Shown piece after piece: positions 8,461 through 16,399 of a stretch of 30,623 nt of DNA. The stretch is from SIG672 sp045657105 (GTDB lineage Bacteria; Bacillota; Clostridia; Oscillospirales; CAG-272), in assembly GCA_045657105.1 (NCBI GenBank), contig JAZOSN010000025.1:1-30623 (forward strand), written 5' to 3'. How positions within the stretch are numbered: the first letter of the stretch is position 1; every line of letters starts with the position of its first letter. The notes beneath the pieces are model-generated. The model did not search any database and had not been told where the DNA came from. It saw only the letters and a program-made list of their open reading frames with translations. The translations under genes were made by a program, and so were the position numbers.

Positions 8461-9327
8461 ATGCTCGCCGTTTACAAGCGCGAAATGAAAAGCTTTTTCG
8501 GTAATATGACCGGATATATAGCTATTGCATTTTTTCTTTTGTTTGCAGGAATTTTCGTTACGGTAATGAATCTCTTTGCGGGTAGCTCGGCTATTGAGAG
8601 CTCCTACGGAACTACCGTACTCGTCTATCTGTTCGCAATACCGATACTTACTATGAAAATAATGTCAGAGGAAAAGAGAGCAAAGACCGATACTCTTCTG
8701 CGCTCGCTTCCTCTCAGCACCACCGACTATATTCTCGGAAAATATTTTGCCGTTATCACGATGATCCTTATTCCGACGGCGATAATATTCTCATACACTC
8801 TCATACTTTCACTTTACGGAAGGATAAATCTTCTTGCCGCCATGTCCGGCACACTCGCGCTCTTTCTCTGCGGTTGTGCTCTTGCCGCGGTCGGACTTTT
8901 TATCTCATCACTCACCGACAACACCGTAATATCCGCACTGCTCTGCTTCGGAGCTATGCTTCTTATCTATTTTATGCCGACTCTCACTATGCTCCTGCCT
9001 GCGACCTCACTCGGAGCTCTCATAGTTTTCACGGTGGTTATACTGCTTCTCTCGGTCGTTATCTACCGCCTTTCGGCAAATCAGGTATTCACCTTTGCAT
9101 TTCTGTTTATCTCGGAAATTATCCTTCTTGCGATCTATTTTCTTAAAGCAGAATGGCTCGAAGGTGCGGTAAACAAGGTGTTTTCCACACTTTCGGTAAC
9201 CGAGCGCTTTGAAACATTCGCATCGTCGGCTATCCTTGATCTTTCATCGATACTCTACTTTATAACGGTAGCGTTCATCTTCGTATTTTTCGCCCATCAG
9301 TCGGCGGAAAAAGCAAGGCTCGGGTAA
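8461..9327 (+). CDS. ABC-2 type permease (GldF-like)
   Basis: An integral membrane subunit of 288 residues. It has an N-terminal cytoplasmic helix (MLAVYKREMKSFFGNM) typical of ABC-2 permeases, then about six transmembrane segments (near residues 17-40, 55-67, 98-120, 125-150, 155-175 and 180-200, with further hydrophobic helices toward 270). The cytoplasmic loop MSEEKRAKTDTLLRSLPLS is the usual coupling motif of this family. It starts 25 bases after the ATPase gene with a GAAAGG site, and its stop is 13 bases before the next start. It is best read as the membrane channel partner of the preceding ATPase. Confidence 0.9.
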   Translation: MLAVYKREMKSFFGNMTGYIAIAFFLLFAGIFVTVMNLFAGSSAIESSYGTTVLVYLFAIPILTMKIMSEEKRAKTDTLLRSLPLSTTDYILGKYFAVITMILIPTAIIFSYTLILSLYGRINLLAAMSGTLALFLCGCALAAVGLFISSLTDNTVISALLCFGAMLLIYFMPTLTMLLPATSLGALIVFTVVILLLSVVIYRLSANQVFTFAFLFISEIILLAIYFLKAEWLEGAVNKVFSTLSVTERFETFASSAILDLSSILYFITVAFIFVFFAHQSAEKARLG

Positions 9328-9340
9328 GGAGGTGCCGAAC

Positions 9341-10828
9341 GTGAACAAAAAACAAAACAGCAGCTCATACGGAGTATACGGCGTTATCACGGTTGCAGTG
9401 GTTCTGCTTATTGCGATAGCCGTTAATCTTCTCTTCTCTCTTATTCCCGACGGTGTAAAAAAGATCGACCTCTCGACAGAAAAGCTTTCCGAGGTTTCGG
9501 ACGAAGCTAAAAAATACCTTGAAAGTGCACTTGACAGTGAAATTTCGCTTTATCTCGTTGCCGAGTCCGGCACCGAGGATACTTCTATAAGTGAATTTTT
9601 ATCCCGACTTTCGGCGCTTGACGCACGCATATCGCTTGAAACGGTCGATCCGACGGTAAAGCGCACCTTTATTGAAAATCTGACAGGCGAGTCGCCCGAC
9701 GATTTTAGCGACAACACTATAATAGTGCTTGGCAAAAAATACGGATCGGTAAAAATAATTTCACCCGAAAATCTGTATAGCTACGAGGCTTTCGTCGTTG
9801 ACACCGAAAGCGAGTCCTTCGTTTCCTACGGCGAATACTCTTACCGCGAGTTCGTATCGGTATACACCTCGCTCAGTGAATATTTCAGTAGCGGATACGC
9901 TTATTACGACACGAAATTCAACGGCGAAACCGTGATAATTTCGGCAATCGACTACGTTCTGAGCGATCCCGAAAAGCTCCCCAAGGTCTATTTTACCACC
10001 ATGCACGGCGAGAGCGCAGTATCCGACTCGCTCGCAGAGCTTCTCGAGCTTTCAAATCTTCCCTGTGACGGCATAACGCTCGCGCAGGATATTCCGAGTG
10101 ACACCGGAATTATCGTTATGAATTCTCCTATAACAGACCTTAGCGAAACAGAAGCGGAGCGTCTTGAAAAGTATCTTTCAGACGGCGGAAAGCTCTTCGT
10201 CATAACATCTCACACGAAGGTAAAGTCGCTCAAAAACTTAGCAAAAGTTCTTGAAAAATACGGTCTTTCGGCAGAAAACAGCGAGCTTTACGAGGCAGAC
10301 TCGTCCTACCACTACCCTGCTTACGAGAACTTTATTCTTCCCGATCCGGGTGCGCTCGAAGCACTCTACGGAGTCGAGCACTACTATTTCCTTGCATCTT
10401 CGGCTCACGCTATAAACAAAAACGCAGAGCTTACAGATATAACATATACAGATCTGCTTCAAACGACCGACAAGGCGTACTATATAACCGATGAAGAAGG
10501 CACAAAGAGCGAAGCGGCTCAGTACTCACTGGCAGTATCGGCACTCGCAAAGGACGGCGGTGAGGTCGTATGGTTCGCCTGCCCTTATATGCTCAGTGAC
10601 GAGGACGACGAGATGGTCGGCGGCGGAAACTATATTCATTTCACTGCAATTCTCTCATCGCTTTGCGAGAAGCACAGCGTGGTATTCGCATCGAAGGTCG
10701 TTGAGCAGGACGTTATGACAATTTCCTCATCTCAGGCGAGCTTCTGGGCGATAGTTCTTATTGCGGTGATACCGAGCGTATTTCTCATAGTCGGATTTGC
10801 AAAAGTAAGAAGCAGAAAGAAGGCGTAA
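9341..10828 (+). CDS. GldG-like ABC auxiliary protein (ABC_transp_aux family)
   Basis: A 495-residue protein anchored by one transmembrane helix at each end (about residues 12-36, and 468-488 just before a basic tail RSRKKA). A large extracytoplasmic alpha/beta domain lies between, resembling the Gld/IFT52-like domain found with Gld ABC exporters. I chose the GTG at 9341 because AAGGAGGTG (9326-9334) is a textbook site at six bases spacing. An in-frame GTG at 9332 overlaps that site and is unlikely to be used. The gene sits between the permease and the DUF4340 gene with 2-13 base gaps, indicating one transcript and probably one complex. Biochemical role unknown; assignment rests on architecture and context. 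Confidence 0.82.
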   Translation: MNKKQNSSSYGVYGVITVAVVLLIAIAVNLLFSLIPDGVKKIDLSTEKLSEVSDEAKKYLESALDSEISLYLVAESGTEDTSISEFLSRLSALDARISLETVDPTVKRTFIENLTGESPDDFSDNTIIVLGKKYGSVKIISPENLYSYEAFVVDTESESFVSYGEYSYREFVSVYTSLSEYFSSGYAYYDTKFNGETVIISAIDYVLSDPEKLPKVYFTTMHGESAVSDSLAELLELSNLPCDGITLAQDIPSDTGIIVMNSPITDLSETEAERLEKYLSDGGKLFVITSHTKVKSLKNLAKVLEKYGLSAENSELYEADSSYHYPAYENFILPDPGALEALYGVEHYYFLASSAHAINKNAELTDITYTDLLQTTDKAYYITDEEGTKSEAAQYSLAVSALAKDGGEVVWFACPYMLSDEDDEMVGGGNYIHFTAILSSLCEKHSVVFASKVVEQDVMTISSSQASFWAIVLIAVIPSVFLIVGFAKVRSRKKA

Positions 10829-10830
10829 GC

Positions 10831-11769
10831 TTGAAAAAACAGACATTTCTTCTTATTTCGCTTATACTCTGCATCTCGCTTTTTGCGACCTATTTTATAA
10901 TAACCTCATTTCCCGAAAACGAAAAAGAGTCTGACGACTCGGACGACTCTTATATCTATATAGATCAGAATGACGTCGACAGCATAACAGGCTTTTCCTT
11001 TACCGGCGGCCAGTACGATCTGTCATTTGAAAAGGATAAAAACGGAGTATGGAGATATTCGGAAAGCAAAACTCTTCCCGTAAACACGGCGTTTATTGAA
11101 GCGCGGCTCGAAGATGTCGAGCTCTTTGTCGCAACAAAGCTGATAAGCGACTCGGCAGACGGCGAAGCTCTGTCAGAATACGGTCTTGACAAGGCGTCCT
11201 ACACGCTCAGACTAAGCACCGAAAAGAGCGAAAAGGTCTATCTTTTCGGAGATATGATAAAGTCAAAGGGATTTTACTATATGACCGAAAAGGGCTCGGG
11301 CAAGGTCTGGCTGGTCGAAGGCTCGTACGTTGAAAGCTTCTCGCACGACGTTTTTGATTTTCTCTCGACCGACACGCTCGAAACGCTTTATGATGTTTAC
11401 GTCGAAGAGGTAAAAATACTCTGCGGTGCTTACAGTAAAGCACTTACTCCCGACGGAGTCGAAAACAGTGACACCTCGCGCCTTATATCCTCACTTTGCT
11501 CGATAGAGCTGACGAGATGCGTTGATTTCGGATCTGAAAAATTCGGTATCTACGGTCTTGACGGGAATGAAGCAATAAGCGTTTATATCACCCATTCGGG
11601 AAACACCGTATCCTACAAATTCGGACTCGGAGAAACCGAAGAATTTATATATCTGCTCGTCGAAAACGGCGATGGCGAGTTTTCCGAGATGGTATATCTT
11701 TTCTCGGCATCGGACTTCGAGCATCTGTACTCTTATCTGAGTGATGCCTTCGAAGGTCGCTCTGCATAG
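10831..11769 (+). CDS. DUF4340 membrane-anchored protein of the ABC cluster
   Basis: The 312-residue product has an N-terminal membrane anchor (KKQTFLLISLILCISLFATYF) followed by an acidic linker and repeated beta-rich segments of the pattern 'strand, W-R-Y/F, L-V-N, A-x-x-x-x-L-x-x-L' (for example GVWRYSESKTLPVNTAFIEARLEDVELFVATKLI). This is typical of DUF4340 proteins, which regularly accompany GldG-like genes. The start is TTG at 10831, two bases after the previous stop, with no strong ribosome binding site, so translation is probably coupled. It is presumably an extracytoplasmic subunit of the exporter; function unknown. Confidence 0.8.
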   Translation: MKKQTFLLISLILCISLFATYFIITSFPENEKESDDSDDSYIYIDQNDVDSITGFSFTGGQYDLSFEKDKNGVWRYSESKTLPVNTAFIEARLEDVELFVATKLISDSADGEALSEYGLDKASYTLRLSTEKSEKVYLFGDMIKSKGFYYMTEKGSGKVWLVEGSYVESFSHDVFDFLSTDTLETLYDVYVEEVKILCGAYSKALTPDGVENSDTSRLISSLCSIELTRCVDFGSEKFGIYGLDGNEAISVYITHSGNTVSYKFGLGETEEFIYLLVENGDGEFSEMVYLFSASDFEHLYSYLSDAFEGRSA

Positions 11770-11797
11770 TAAAAGATCTTTAAAAAGGACGACATCT

Positions 11798-13147
11798 ATG
11801 AGCTTTTCAAAATCTGCACCGAAGATCCAGTTATCCGACCATTTCACGGTAAAACGGCTTCTGAGATTTACCCTTCCGTCGATAATTATGATGATCTTCA
11901 CCTCGATCTATGGAGTGGTTGACGGATATTTCGTATCGAATTTCGTCGGAAAAACGCCGTTCGCGGCGGTCAATTTTATAATGCCGTTTTTGATGATCCT
12001 CGGAACTGTCGGATTTATGTTCGGCACGGGAGGAAGCGCTCTCGTTTCAAGACTGATGGGCGAAGGCGATGAGGAAAAAGCAAACAAAACCTTTTCTCTT
12101 ATCGTCTATACTTCTCTTGTCATCGGTATTATTATCGCGGTCTTGGGACAGATATTTCTCCGCACACTTGCATCTGCGCTCGGTGCGGAAGGCAGACTGC
12201 TTGACGACTGTGTTATATACGGCAGAGTTATCCTGCTCGCGCTCCCTGCTTATATTCTCCAAATGGAATTCCAGAGCTTCTTCGTGACTGCCGAAAAGCC
12301 CACTCTCGGACTTATCGCCACCCTGCTCTCGGGATTTACAAATATGATACTCGACGCTCTGCTCGTTGCCGTCTTTCCGCTCGGTCTTGTCGGTGCGGCG
12401 CTTGCGACCGCTATGAGTCAGGTTGTGGGCGGAGTTCTTCCCATAATATATTTCGCGCGCAAGAACGACAGTCTGTTAAGACTCACAAGGGCGTCTTTTG
12501 ACACACAGGCACTTCTTGTGACCTGCACCAACGGCTCGTCCGAGCTTATGAGCAATATCTCGATGTCGCTCGTTTCTATGCTCTACAACGTACAGCTTTT
12601 AAAATACGCGGAAGAAAACGGAATTGCCGCTTACGGAGTCATAATGTACGTAAATTTCGTGTTTCTTGCTATGTTTATAGGATATTCGATAGGAACATCT
12701 CCCATAATCGGATATCACTACGGAGCGGGAAACAAGAAAGAGCTCAAAGGAATTCTCGGAAAAAGCGTAGGCATAATATCTGTTTTATCGGTTTGTATGC
12801 TCCTTCTCGCGATAGCCCTGACAAGACCTCTGACCGATATTTTCGTTGGATACGACGAGGCTCTGCACAGCCTTACGGTACGAGGATTTACGATATTCTC
12901 ATTCTCATTCCTGTTCGCAGGATTTGCGATATTCAGCTCAGGCTTTTTCACGGCGCTCAGTGACGGTCTTACCTCTGCTCTGATCTCTTTTCTGAGAACT
13001 CTCGTCTTTCAGATAGCGGCGGTAATGCTTCTTCCACTTATCTGGGAGGTAGACGGAATATGGATGTCTATTATCGTCGCGGAAGCTATGGCGGTAGCGG
13101 TGTCGGTAATTTTTATGATAATAAAAAGAAAGAAATTCGGATACTGA
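11798..13147 (+). CDS. MATE family multidrug/sodium antiporter
   Basis: An inner-membrane transporter of about 449 residues with twelve predicted helices in two homologous bundles. Each half begins with a MATE-type segment: in the N-half LPSIIMMIFTSIYGVVDGYFVS, later FMFGTGGSALVSRLMGEGD. These proteins couple efflux of cationic drugs or metabolites to Na+ or H+ gradients. I chose ATG 11798, which follows an AAAAGGA site. A longer in-frame reading from 11741 would begin inside the previous gene. It is 28 bases downstream of the DUF4340 gene and ends in a terminator, so it is likely the last gene of that operon. Substrate unknown. Confidence 0.9.
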   Translation: MSFSKSAPKIQLSDHFTVKRLLRFTLPSIIMMIFTSIYGVVDGYFVSNFVGKTPFAAVNFIMPFLMILGTVGFMFGTGGSALVSRLMGEGDEEKANKTFSLIVYTSLVIGIIIAVLGQIFLRTLASALGAEGRLLDDCVIYGRVILLALPAYILQMEFQSFFVTAEKPTLGLIATLLSGFTNMILDALLVAVFPLGLVGAALATAMSQVVGGVLPIIYFARKNDSLLRLTRASFDTQALLVTCTNGSSELMSNISMSLVSMLYNVQLLKYAEENGIAAYGVIMYVNFVFLAMFIGYSIGTSPIIGYHYGAGNKKELKGILGKSVGIISVLSVCMLLLAIALTRPLTDIFVGYDEALHSLTVRGFTIFSFSFLFAGFAIFSSGFFTALSDGLTSALISFLRTLVFQIAAVMLLPLIWEVDGIWMSIIVAEAMAVAVSVIFMIIKRKKFGY

Positions 13148-13151
13148 TTTT

Positions 13152-13180
13152 AAGGACTGCTTGAATGCAGTCCTTTATTT
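13152..13180 (+). terminator. Intrinsic terminator after the ABC/MATE operon
   Basis: A nine-base stem, AAGGACTGC (13152-13160) with GCAGTCCTT (13167-13175), six-base loop, followed by TATTTTTT. It lies five bases past the MATE stop codon. Confidence 0.9.
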
Positions 13181-13302
13181 TTTAACTTTTTTCAGATTAA
13201 CATTTCTTAAACATTTTTTATCAAAGCTCAAACAAAAGAGATCTAAAATAAGCGCGTAAAGCTGAGAAGCGCATTGACGCGGCAAAGAACAAGTAAAAAT
13301 TC

Positions 13303-13328
13303 AGGAGTACCTGTTTGAGGGTACTCCT
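13303..13328. other. Stem-loop of unknown role upstream of plsY
   Basis: AGGAGTACC (13303-13311) pairs perfectly with GGTACTCCT (13320-13328) around an eight-base loop. On the plus strand no T-tract follows; on the minus strand GAATTTTTACTT follows, which is terminator-like, but no minus-strand gene ends here. The rest of 13181-13442 holds only the plsY promoter. Confidence 0.5.
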
Positions 13329-13361
13329 TGTCGCTACAACTTACAAACATTAACATTAAAG

Positions 13362-13390
13362 TTGCATTTTTTTCAAAAAAGCGTTATACT
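13362..13390 (+). promoter_or_regulatory. plsY: Sigma-A promoter of plsY
   Basis: TTGCAT (13362-13367) and TATACT (13385-13390) are separated by 17 bases, about 50 bases before the plsY start codon. This is a good match to consensus. Confidence 0.75.
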
Positions 13391-13442
13391 AATAGAGTAT
13401 AATTGATAAACCGATGTTAACAATCTGTAAGGAAGCTTAAAT

Positions 13443-14048
13443 ATGAAAATTTTATTTTGTATGATCCTCGGTTATCTTATCGGGTGTGTAAATCCCGCTC
13501 TGATAATCTCCAAGATCAAGAAAAAAGACATAAGAGGAACGGGTACGGGCAACCTCGGTGCCACGAATACTATGATTCATTTCGGAAAGGTGCTCGGAGC
13601 TCTCGTTATGCTCCTTGACTTTTTCAAGGCGGTGCTTGCGGTATATATCGCAAAATGGATAAACCCCACCGCAACGCTTGCAGGAATTCTCGCAGGAGTC
13701 GGTGCCGTACTCGGACATATGTTTCCCTTTTATCTCAAATTCAAGGGCGGAAAGGGACTCGCGTCCTTCGGCGGTCTTGTGCTTGCAATTGATCCCGTAG
13801 TATTTCTCTTTTTGCTCACGCTCGGACTGACACTTATGCTGATCGTGAATTACAGCTACGTTATGCCCTTCTCGGCAGGCTCGCTCTTCCCTGTTTTGTA
13901 CGGTCTTCGCACTCAGGACGTCGCTTCGTTCATCATAGCCGCCGTTATGGGAGCACTCGTAGTATACAAGCATTTTCCCAACCGCTGCAAAGCAAAGCGC
14001 GGCGAGGATTTCAAGATAAGAGAGTTTCTCAAAAAATCCGAAAAGTAA
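13443..14048 (+). CDS. plsY: Acyl-phosphate:glycerol-3-phosphate acyltransferase
   Basis: PlsY transfers an acyl group from acyl-phosphate to glycerol-3-phosphate, making lysophosphatidate in the membrane. This is the first step of phospholipid synthesis in most Gram-positives. The 201-residue protein has five to seven hydrophobic helices and all three loop motifs: GTGNLGATN (residues 32-40), the GHMFPFYLKFKGGKG block (about 91-105) and a C-terminal KHFPNR motif near 178. An AAGGAAG site at 13429-13435 precedes the ATG. It is monocistronic, with its own promoter. The region after it is the left edge of a genomic island. Confidence 0.95.
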   Translation: MKILFCMILGYLIGCVNPALIISKIKKKDIRGTGTGNLGATNTMIHFGKVLGALVMLLDFFKAVLAVYIAKWINPTATLAGILAGVGAVLGHMFPFYLKFKGGKGLASFGGLVLAIDPVVFLFLLTLGLTLMLIVNYSYVMPFSAGSLFPVLYGLRTQDVASFIIAAVMGALVVYKHFPNRCKAKRGEDFKIREFLKKSEK

Positions 14049-14071
14049 CTGTCAAAAGACCACCCTCAGAT

Positions 14072-14160
14072 TTGCAGGGTTCTTCATCGCAAAGCTTTTT
14101 CGTAAAACGCCAAAGAGAGCCGTTTGGCTCTCTTTGGCGTGGGATTCTGAACCCAACGCG
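14072..14160 (-). repeat. Decayed copy of the tRNA-Ser 3' end and terminator (left island edge)
   Basis: From about 14072 to 14137 this matches, with few mismatches, the segment 18097-18160 downstream of tRNA-Ser, including the terminator hairpin. It then continues as a T-arm-like segment (14139-14160). Read on the minus strand it is GGGTTC-A-GAATCCCAC, a tRNA-Ser T-arm with one extra base in the loop and an acceptor strand that has been deleted. The last 22 bases are identical to 18010-18031. It is interpreted as one of two direct repeats flanking an inserted segment. Confidence 0.75.
14108..14139. terminator. Bidirectional hairpin terminator within the left repeat
   Basis: CGCCAAAGAGAGCC (14108-14121) pairs perfectly over 14 bases with GGCTCTCTTTGGCG around a GTTT loop. 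On the minus strand TTTTACG follows. It is a derivative of the tRNA-Ser terminator and could also end the plsY transcript. Confidence 0.6.
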
Positions 14161-14216
14161 AACATCGTGAGCTATTCCCTTCCGTTCCTATTAACAAAAC
14201 GTATGCTTTCACCATA

Positions 14217-14245
14217 TTGAAATTCCAATTCAGATATGGTATACT
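14217..14245 (+). promoter_or_regulatory. Sigma-A promoter of the two-gene nuclease module
   Basis: TTGAAA (14217-14222) and TATACT (14240-14245) with a 17-base spacer, 30 bases before the chosen start codon. A longer reading frame from 14236 would start inside the -10 region, which argues for the downstream ATG. Confidence 0.78.
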
Positions 14246-14274
14246 TTATCTATCAGTATGCTCGGAGGTGTATG

Positions 14275-15090
14275 ATGAGGTACATAAATTCTTGCTTTAT
14301 AGATGATTTGCTTTGCGGCGAATTGGCGTTTTTCCTCAAACAGGTAAAAAGCCATAGAAACGAATTAAGCCTTGAAGTACGAAACGGATATATCAATATT
14401 TATTATAAAGGCGGAAACCTACTCAAAATAGCTCAAAAATCAAAAGGTTATTCATTCCACTTCGATGCAAAGTATTGCAAGCATAAAGGACATAGCGATA
14501 ATCTGGCGTTGTTTGAAAACTTGAAAAGCAACGATATCGAATCCTACAAAAAGCATTTTGATTTGATGATGCAGGAAATGGACGTTTGGTTTTGCGAGCA
14601 CCCAAAGAAGGAACGTGATTATCAACATCAGCTGCTTGTAAATAATCCTGAAATTATAGATATCGAATATCAAATCGGACGTTGTATGCGGCTCGATATG
14701 CTCCTGTTTTCCGGAGGAAAGCTCTATATCGTAGAAAACAAATACGGCACAGGTGCAATAGGCGGAGGTGCTGGAATATCAAAGCATTATTCTGACATCT
14801 GCGAAGTACTAAACAATCCAAAGTTGCTTGAAGAAATAATAAATTCCATTCTCCATATTTCCGAGGCAAAAAAGGCACTCGGACTGACGGATATATCAAT
14901 TCAAAAATCGGATATCAAAAGCGTAGAGATTTTATTCTTGCTAGCAAACTATAATCCAAGAAGTCAAAGTCTTTCAAACGAAGTTAAAAAAATGAACGGT
15001 TCTGTTCCTGCAAGTGTTTTGATGACTTACAAAGATGAATATAAGATAGATTTAACTCGTTCAAAAGATGCATTTACATATGAAGATTAA
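14275..15090 (+). CDS. Putative PD-(D/E)XK superfamily nuclease
   Basis: I do not recognise a named family. The 271-residue protein contains a PD-(D/E)XK-like core: a helix with Glu/Gln (KERDYQHQLLVNNPE, about 112-126), D141 in MRLDMLLF, then a strand with E154-x-K156 (IVENKYG), a glycine-rich turn, and HYSD (171-174) in the following helix. The N-terminal 110 residues form a separate unrecognised domain with lysine-rich strands. The C-terminus may bind nucleic acid or the partner protein. ATG 14275 is preferred because GGAGGTG (14264-14270) lies at proper spacing. It overlaps the following beta-CASP gene by 11 bases, so the two are translationally coupled. Base composition is visibly more A/T-rich than in the neighbouring chromosome. 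A nuclease role is inferred from motifs only. Confidence 0.62.
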   Translation: MRYINSCFIDDLLCGELAFFLKQVKSHRNELSLEVRNGYINIYYKGGNLLKIAQKSKGYSFHFDAKYCKHKGHSDNLALFENLKSNDIESYKKHFDLMMQEMDVWFCEHPKKERDYQHQLLVNNPEIIDIEYQIGRCMRLDMLLFSGGKLYIVENKYGTGAIGGGAGISKHYSDICEVLNNPKLLEEIINSILHISEAKKALGLTDISIQKSDIKSVEILFLLANYNPRSQSLSNEVKKMNGSVPASVLMTYKDEYKIDLTRSKDAFTYED

Positions 15091-16237
15091 CATAATAAGA
15101 GGTCAAAATCAAATCGGTGGAAATATCGTTGAGATATCCACCGAAAAAACGAAAATACTGCTTGATATCGGTCTTGAACTTGATGATGAAAAGAATAAAA
15201 CACTTCCCAATATCAAAGGCTTATTTGATTATAAGGGATATGACGCTGTTTTTATTTCTCATTATCACGGCGATCACCTTGGACTTGCTTATCACATTCA
15301 CAAAGACATTCACCTGTATATAGGTGAGAAAAGTGCAAAAATCATTCAGGCATCGGATGCTTACAAGCGAGTGCCAACAATTACACCGTATGGCTTTTTA
15401 GAACATAAGAAAAAGATTGTTGTGGGCGATATTTCCGTTACTCCCTATCTCTGTGACCATTCTGCTTTTGACAGTTATATGCTGCTTTGTGAAGCGGACG
15501 GAGAAACAATTCTTTATACCGGAGATTTTAGAGGCAACGGCAGAAAATCTTATGATTGGTTACTGTCCCAGCTTCCCAAAAAGGTTGATAAGCTTATATG
15601 CGAAGGAACAACCCTCTCTCGAGAAAACTATATTGCCGTAAGTGAACAAGAGCTTGAAAAACAAGCGGTAGAGCTGTTTCGTGATAATAAAGGCCCTGTT
15701 TTCATTCTGCAATCCTCTATGAATATTGACCGTATCGTTACAATGTACCGTGCGTCAAAAAGAAGCGGAAGAACATTTTTGCAAGAGCTTTATATGGCGG
15801 ATATAACGTCAGCGGTAGGCGGCAGTATCCCTAACCCTGCATTTGATGATGTATATACATTTATTACCTCAGGTTCACGCTATGAAGGACTGAAAAAATA
15901 CGCACATAGAATGGGAAAAGATAGAATTGCTAAAACATCTTTTGCTATGTGTGTCAGAACCTCAATGCTCCGATATATGAAAGGTCTTTCAAAGCTAATG
16001 TCATTCGAAAACGGTTTGTTGGTGTATTCCTTTTGGAGTGGATATCGAGAAACCGATGATATGAAGCGTTTCCTTTCTGAATGCGAACAGCTTGGTCTTA
16101 AAATCGTGACTCTGCATACAAGCGGACACGCGGATTATGAGTCAATCAAGAAATTAGTGAAAACAGTTAATCCCGACGAGATTATTCCTATTCACACAGA
16201 AGCACCCGAAAAAATGATATTAAATTTTAATGTATGA
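15080..16237 (+). CDS. Metallo-beta-lactamase fold, beta-CASP-type nuclease
   Basis: A 385-residue protein with the metal-binding set of RNase J/CPSF-type hydrolases: H61, H63, D65 and H66 (SHYHGDH), H127 (CDHSAF) and D149 (TGDFRG). The beta-CASP additions are E175 (ICEGTTLS), H350 (TSGHAD) and H372 (IPIHTE). Such enzymes cut RNA, or less often DNA, with two zinc ions. It is shorter than RNase J (about 555 residues) and lacks its C-terminal dimerisation domain, so it is not the housekeeping enzyme. Start: ATG 15080 rather than 15068, because the N-terminus MKINIIRGQNQIGGN begins directly with the first strand. It overlaps the upstream PD-(D/E)XK-like gene and ends at a terminator, so the two form a stand-alone module. 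Confidence 0.85.
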   Translation: MKINIIRGQNQIGGNIVEISTEKTKILLDIGLELDDEKNKTLPNIKGLFDYKGYDAVFISHYHGDHLGLAYHIHKDIHLYIGEKSAKIIQASDAYKRVPTITPYGFLEHKKKIVVGDISVTPYLCDHSAFDSYMLLCEADGETILYTGDFRGNGRKSYDWLLSQLPKKVDKLICEGTTLSRENYIAVSEQELEKQAVELFRDNKGPVFILQSSMNIDRIVTMYRASKRSGRTFLQELYMADITSAVGGSIPNPAFDDVYTFITSGSRYEGLKKYAHRMGKDRIAKTSFAMCVRTSMLRYMKGLSKLMSFENGLLVYSFWSGYRETDDMKRFLSECEQLGLKIVTLHTSGHADYESIKKLVKTVNPDEIIPIHTEAPEKMILNFNV

Positions 16238-16245
16238 TAAACAAG

Positions 16246-16277
16246 GGCAAAATCATTTGGTTTTGCCTTTTTCTTTT
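16246..16277 (+). terminator. Terminator of the nuclease module
   Basis: GGCAAAA (16246-16252) pairs with TTTTGCC (16261-16267), followed by TTTTTCTTTTT. It separates the nuclease pair from the arsenic operon. Confidence 0.88.
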
Positions 16278-16337
16278 TGATTATCTCAGGACTTTCGGTT
16301 TTCTTGTATTACAGTACGCGAAAAGCCCTCAGACATA

Positions 16338-16387
16338 TTGACAATTATCTATATATCTGCTATACTATACATAGATAAACGTCTATG
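16338..16387 (+). promoter_or_regulatory. Promoter and ArsR-type operator of the ars operon
   Basis: A perfect TTGACA (16338-16343), 17-base spacer and TATACT (16361-16366) form a strong promoter. Two inverted repeats overlap it: TATCTAT (16346-16352) with ATAGATA (16371-16377), and CATAGA (16370-16375) with TCTATG (16382-16387). The second lies just before the ribosome binding site. A dimeric ArsR bound here would block transcription, giving autoregulation relieved by arsenite or another thiophilic metal. Confidence 0.75.
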
Positions 16388-16399
16388 GGAGGTGCCTTG

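Noticed and set aside
7344..11769. Genuine gliding motility apparatus
   Set aside because: Only the ABC part is similar; no other gliding genes are present, and such clusters occur widely in non-gliding Clostridia.
11741..11797. Longer N-terminus for the MATE transporter
   Set aside because: It would overlap the DUF4340 coding region and lacks a binding site; ATG 11798 has one.
14236..14274. Upstream start for the PD-(D/E)XK-like gene
   Set aside because: The ATG falls inside the -10 region of a good promoter, and a Shine-Dalgarno site precedes ATG 14275.
15080..16237. Housekeeping RNase J
   Set aside because: Too short, no C-terminal domain, accessory context; only the beta-CASP core is shared.
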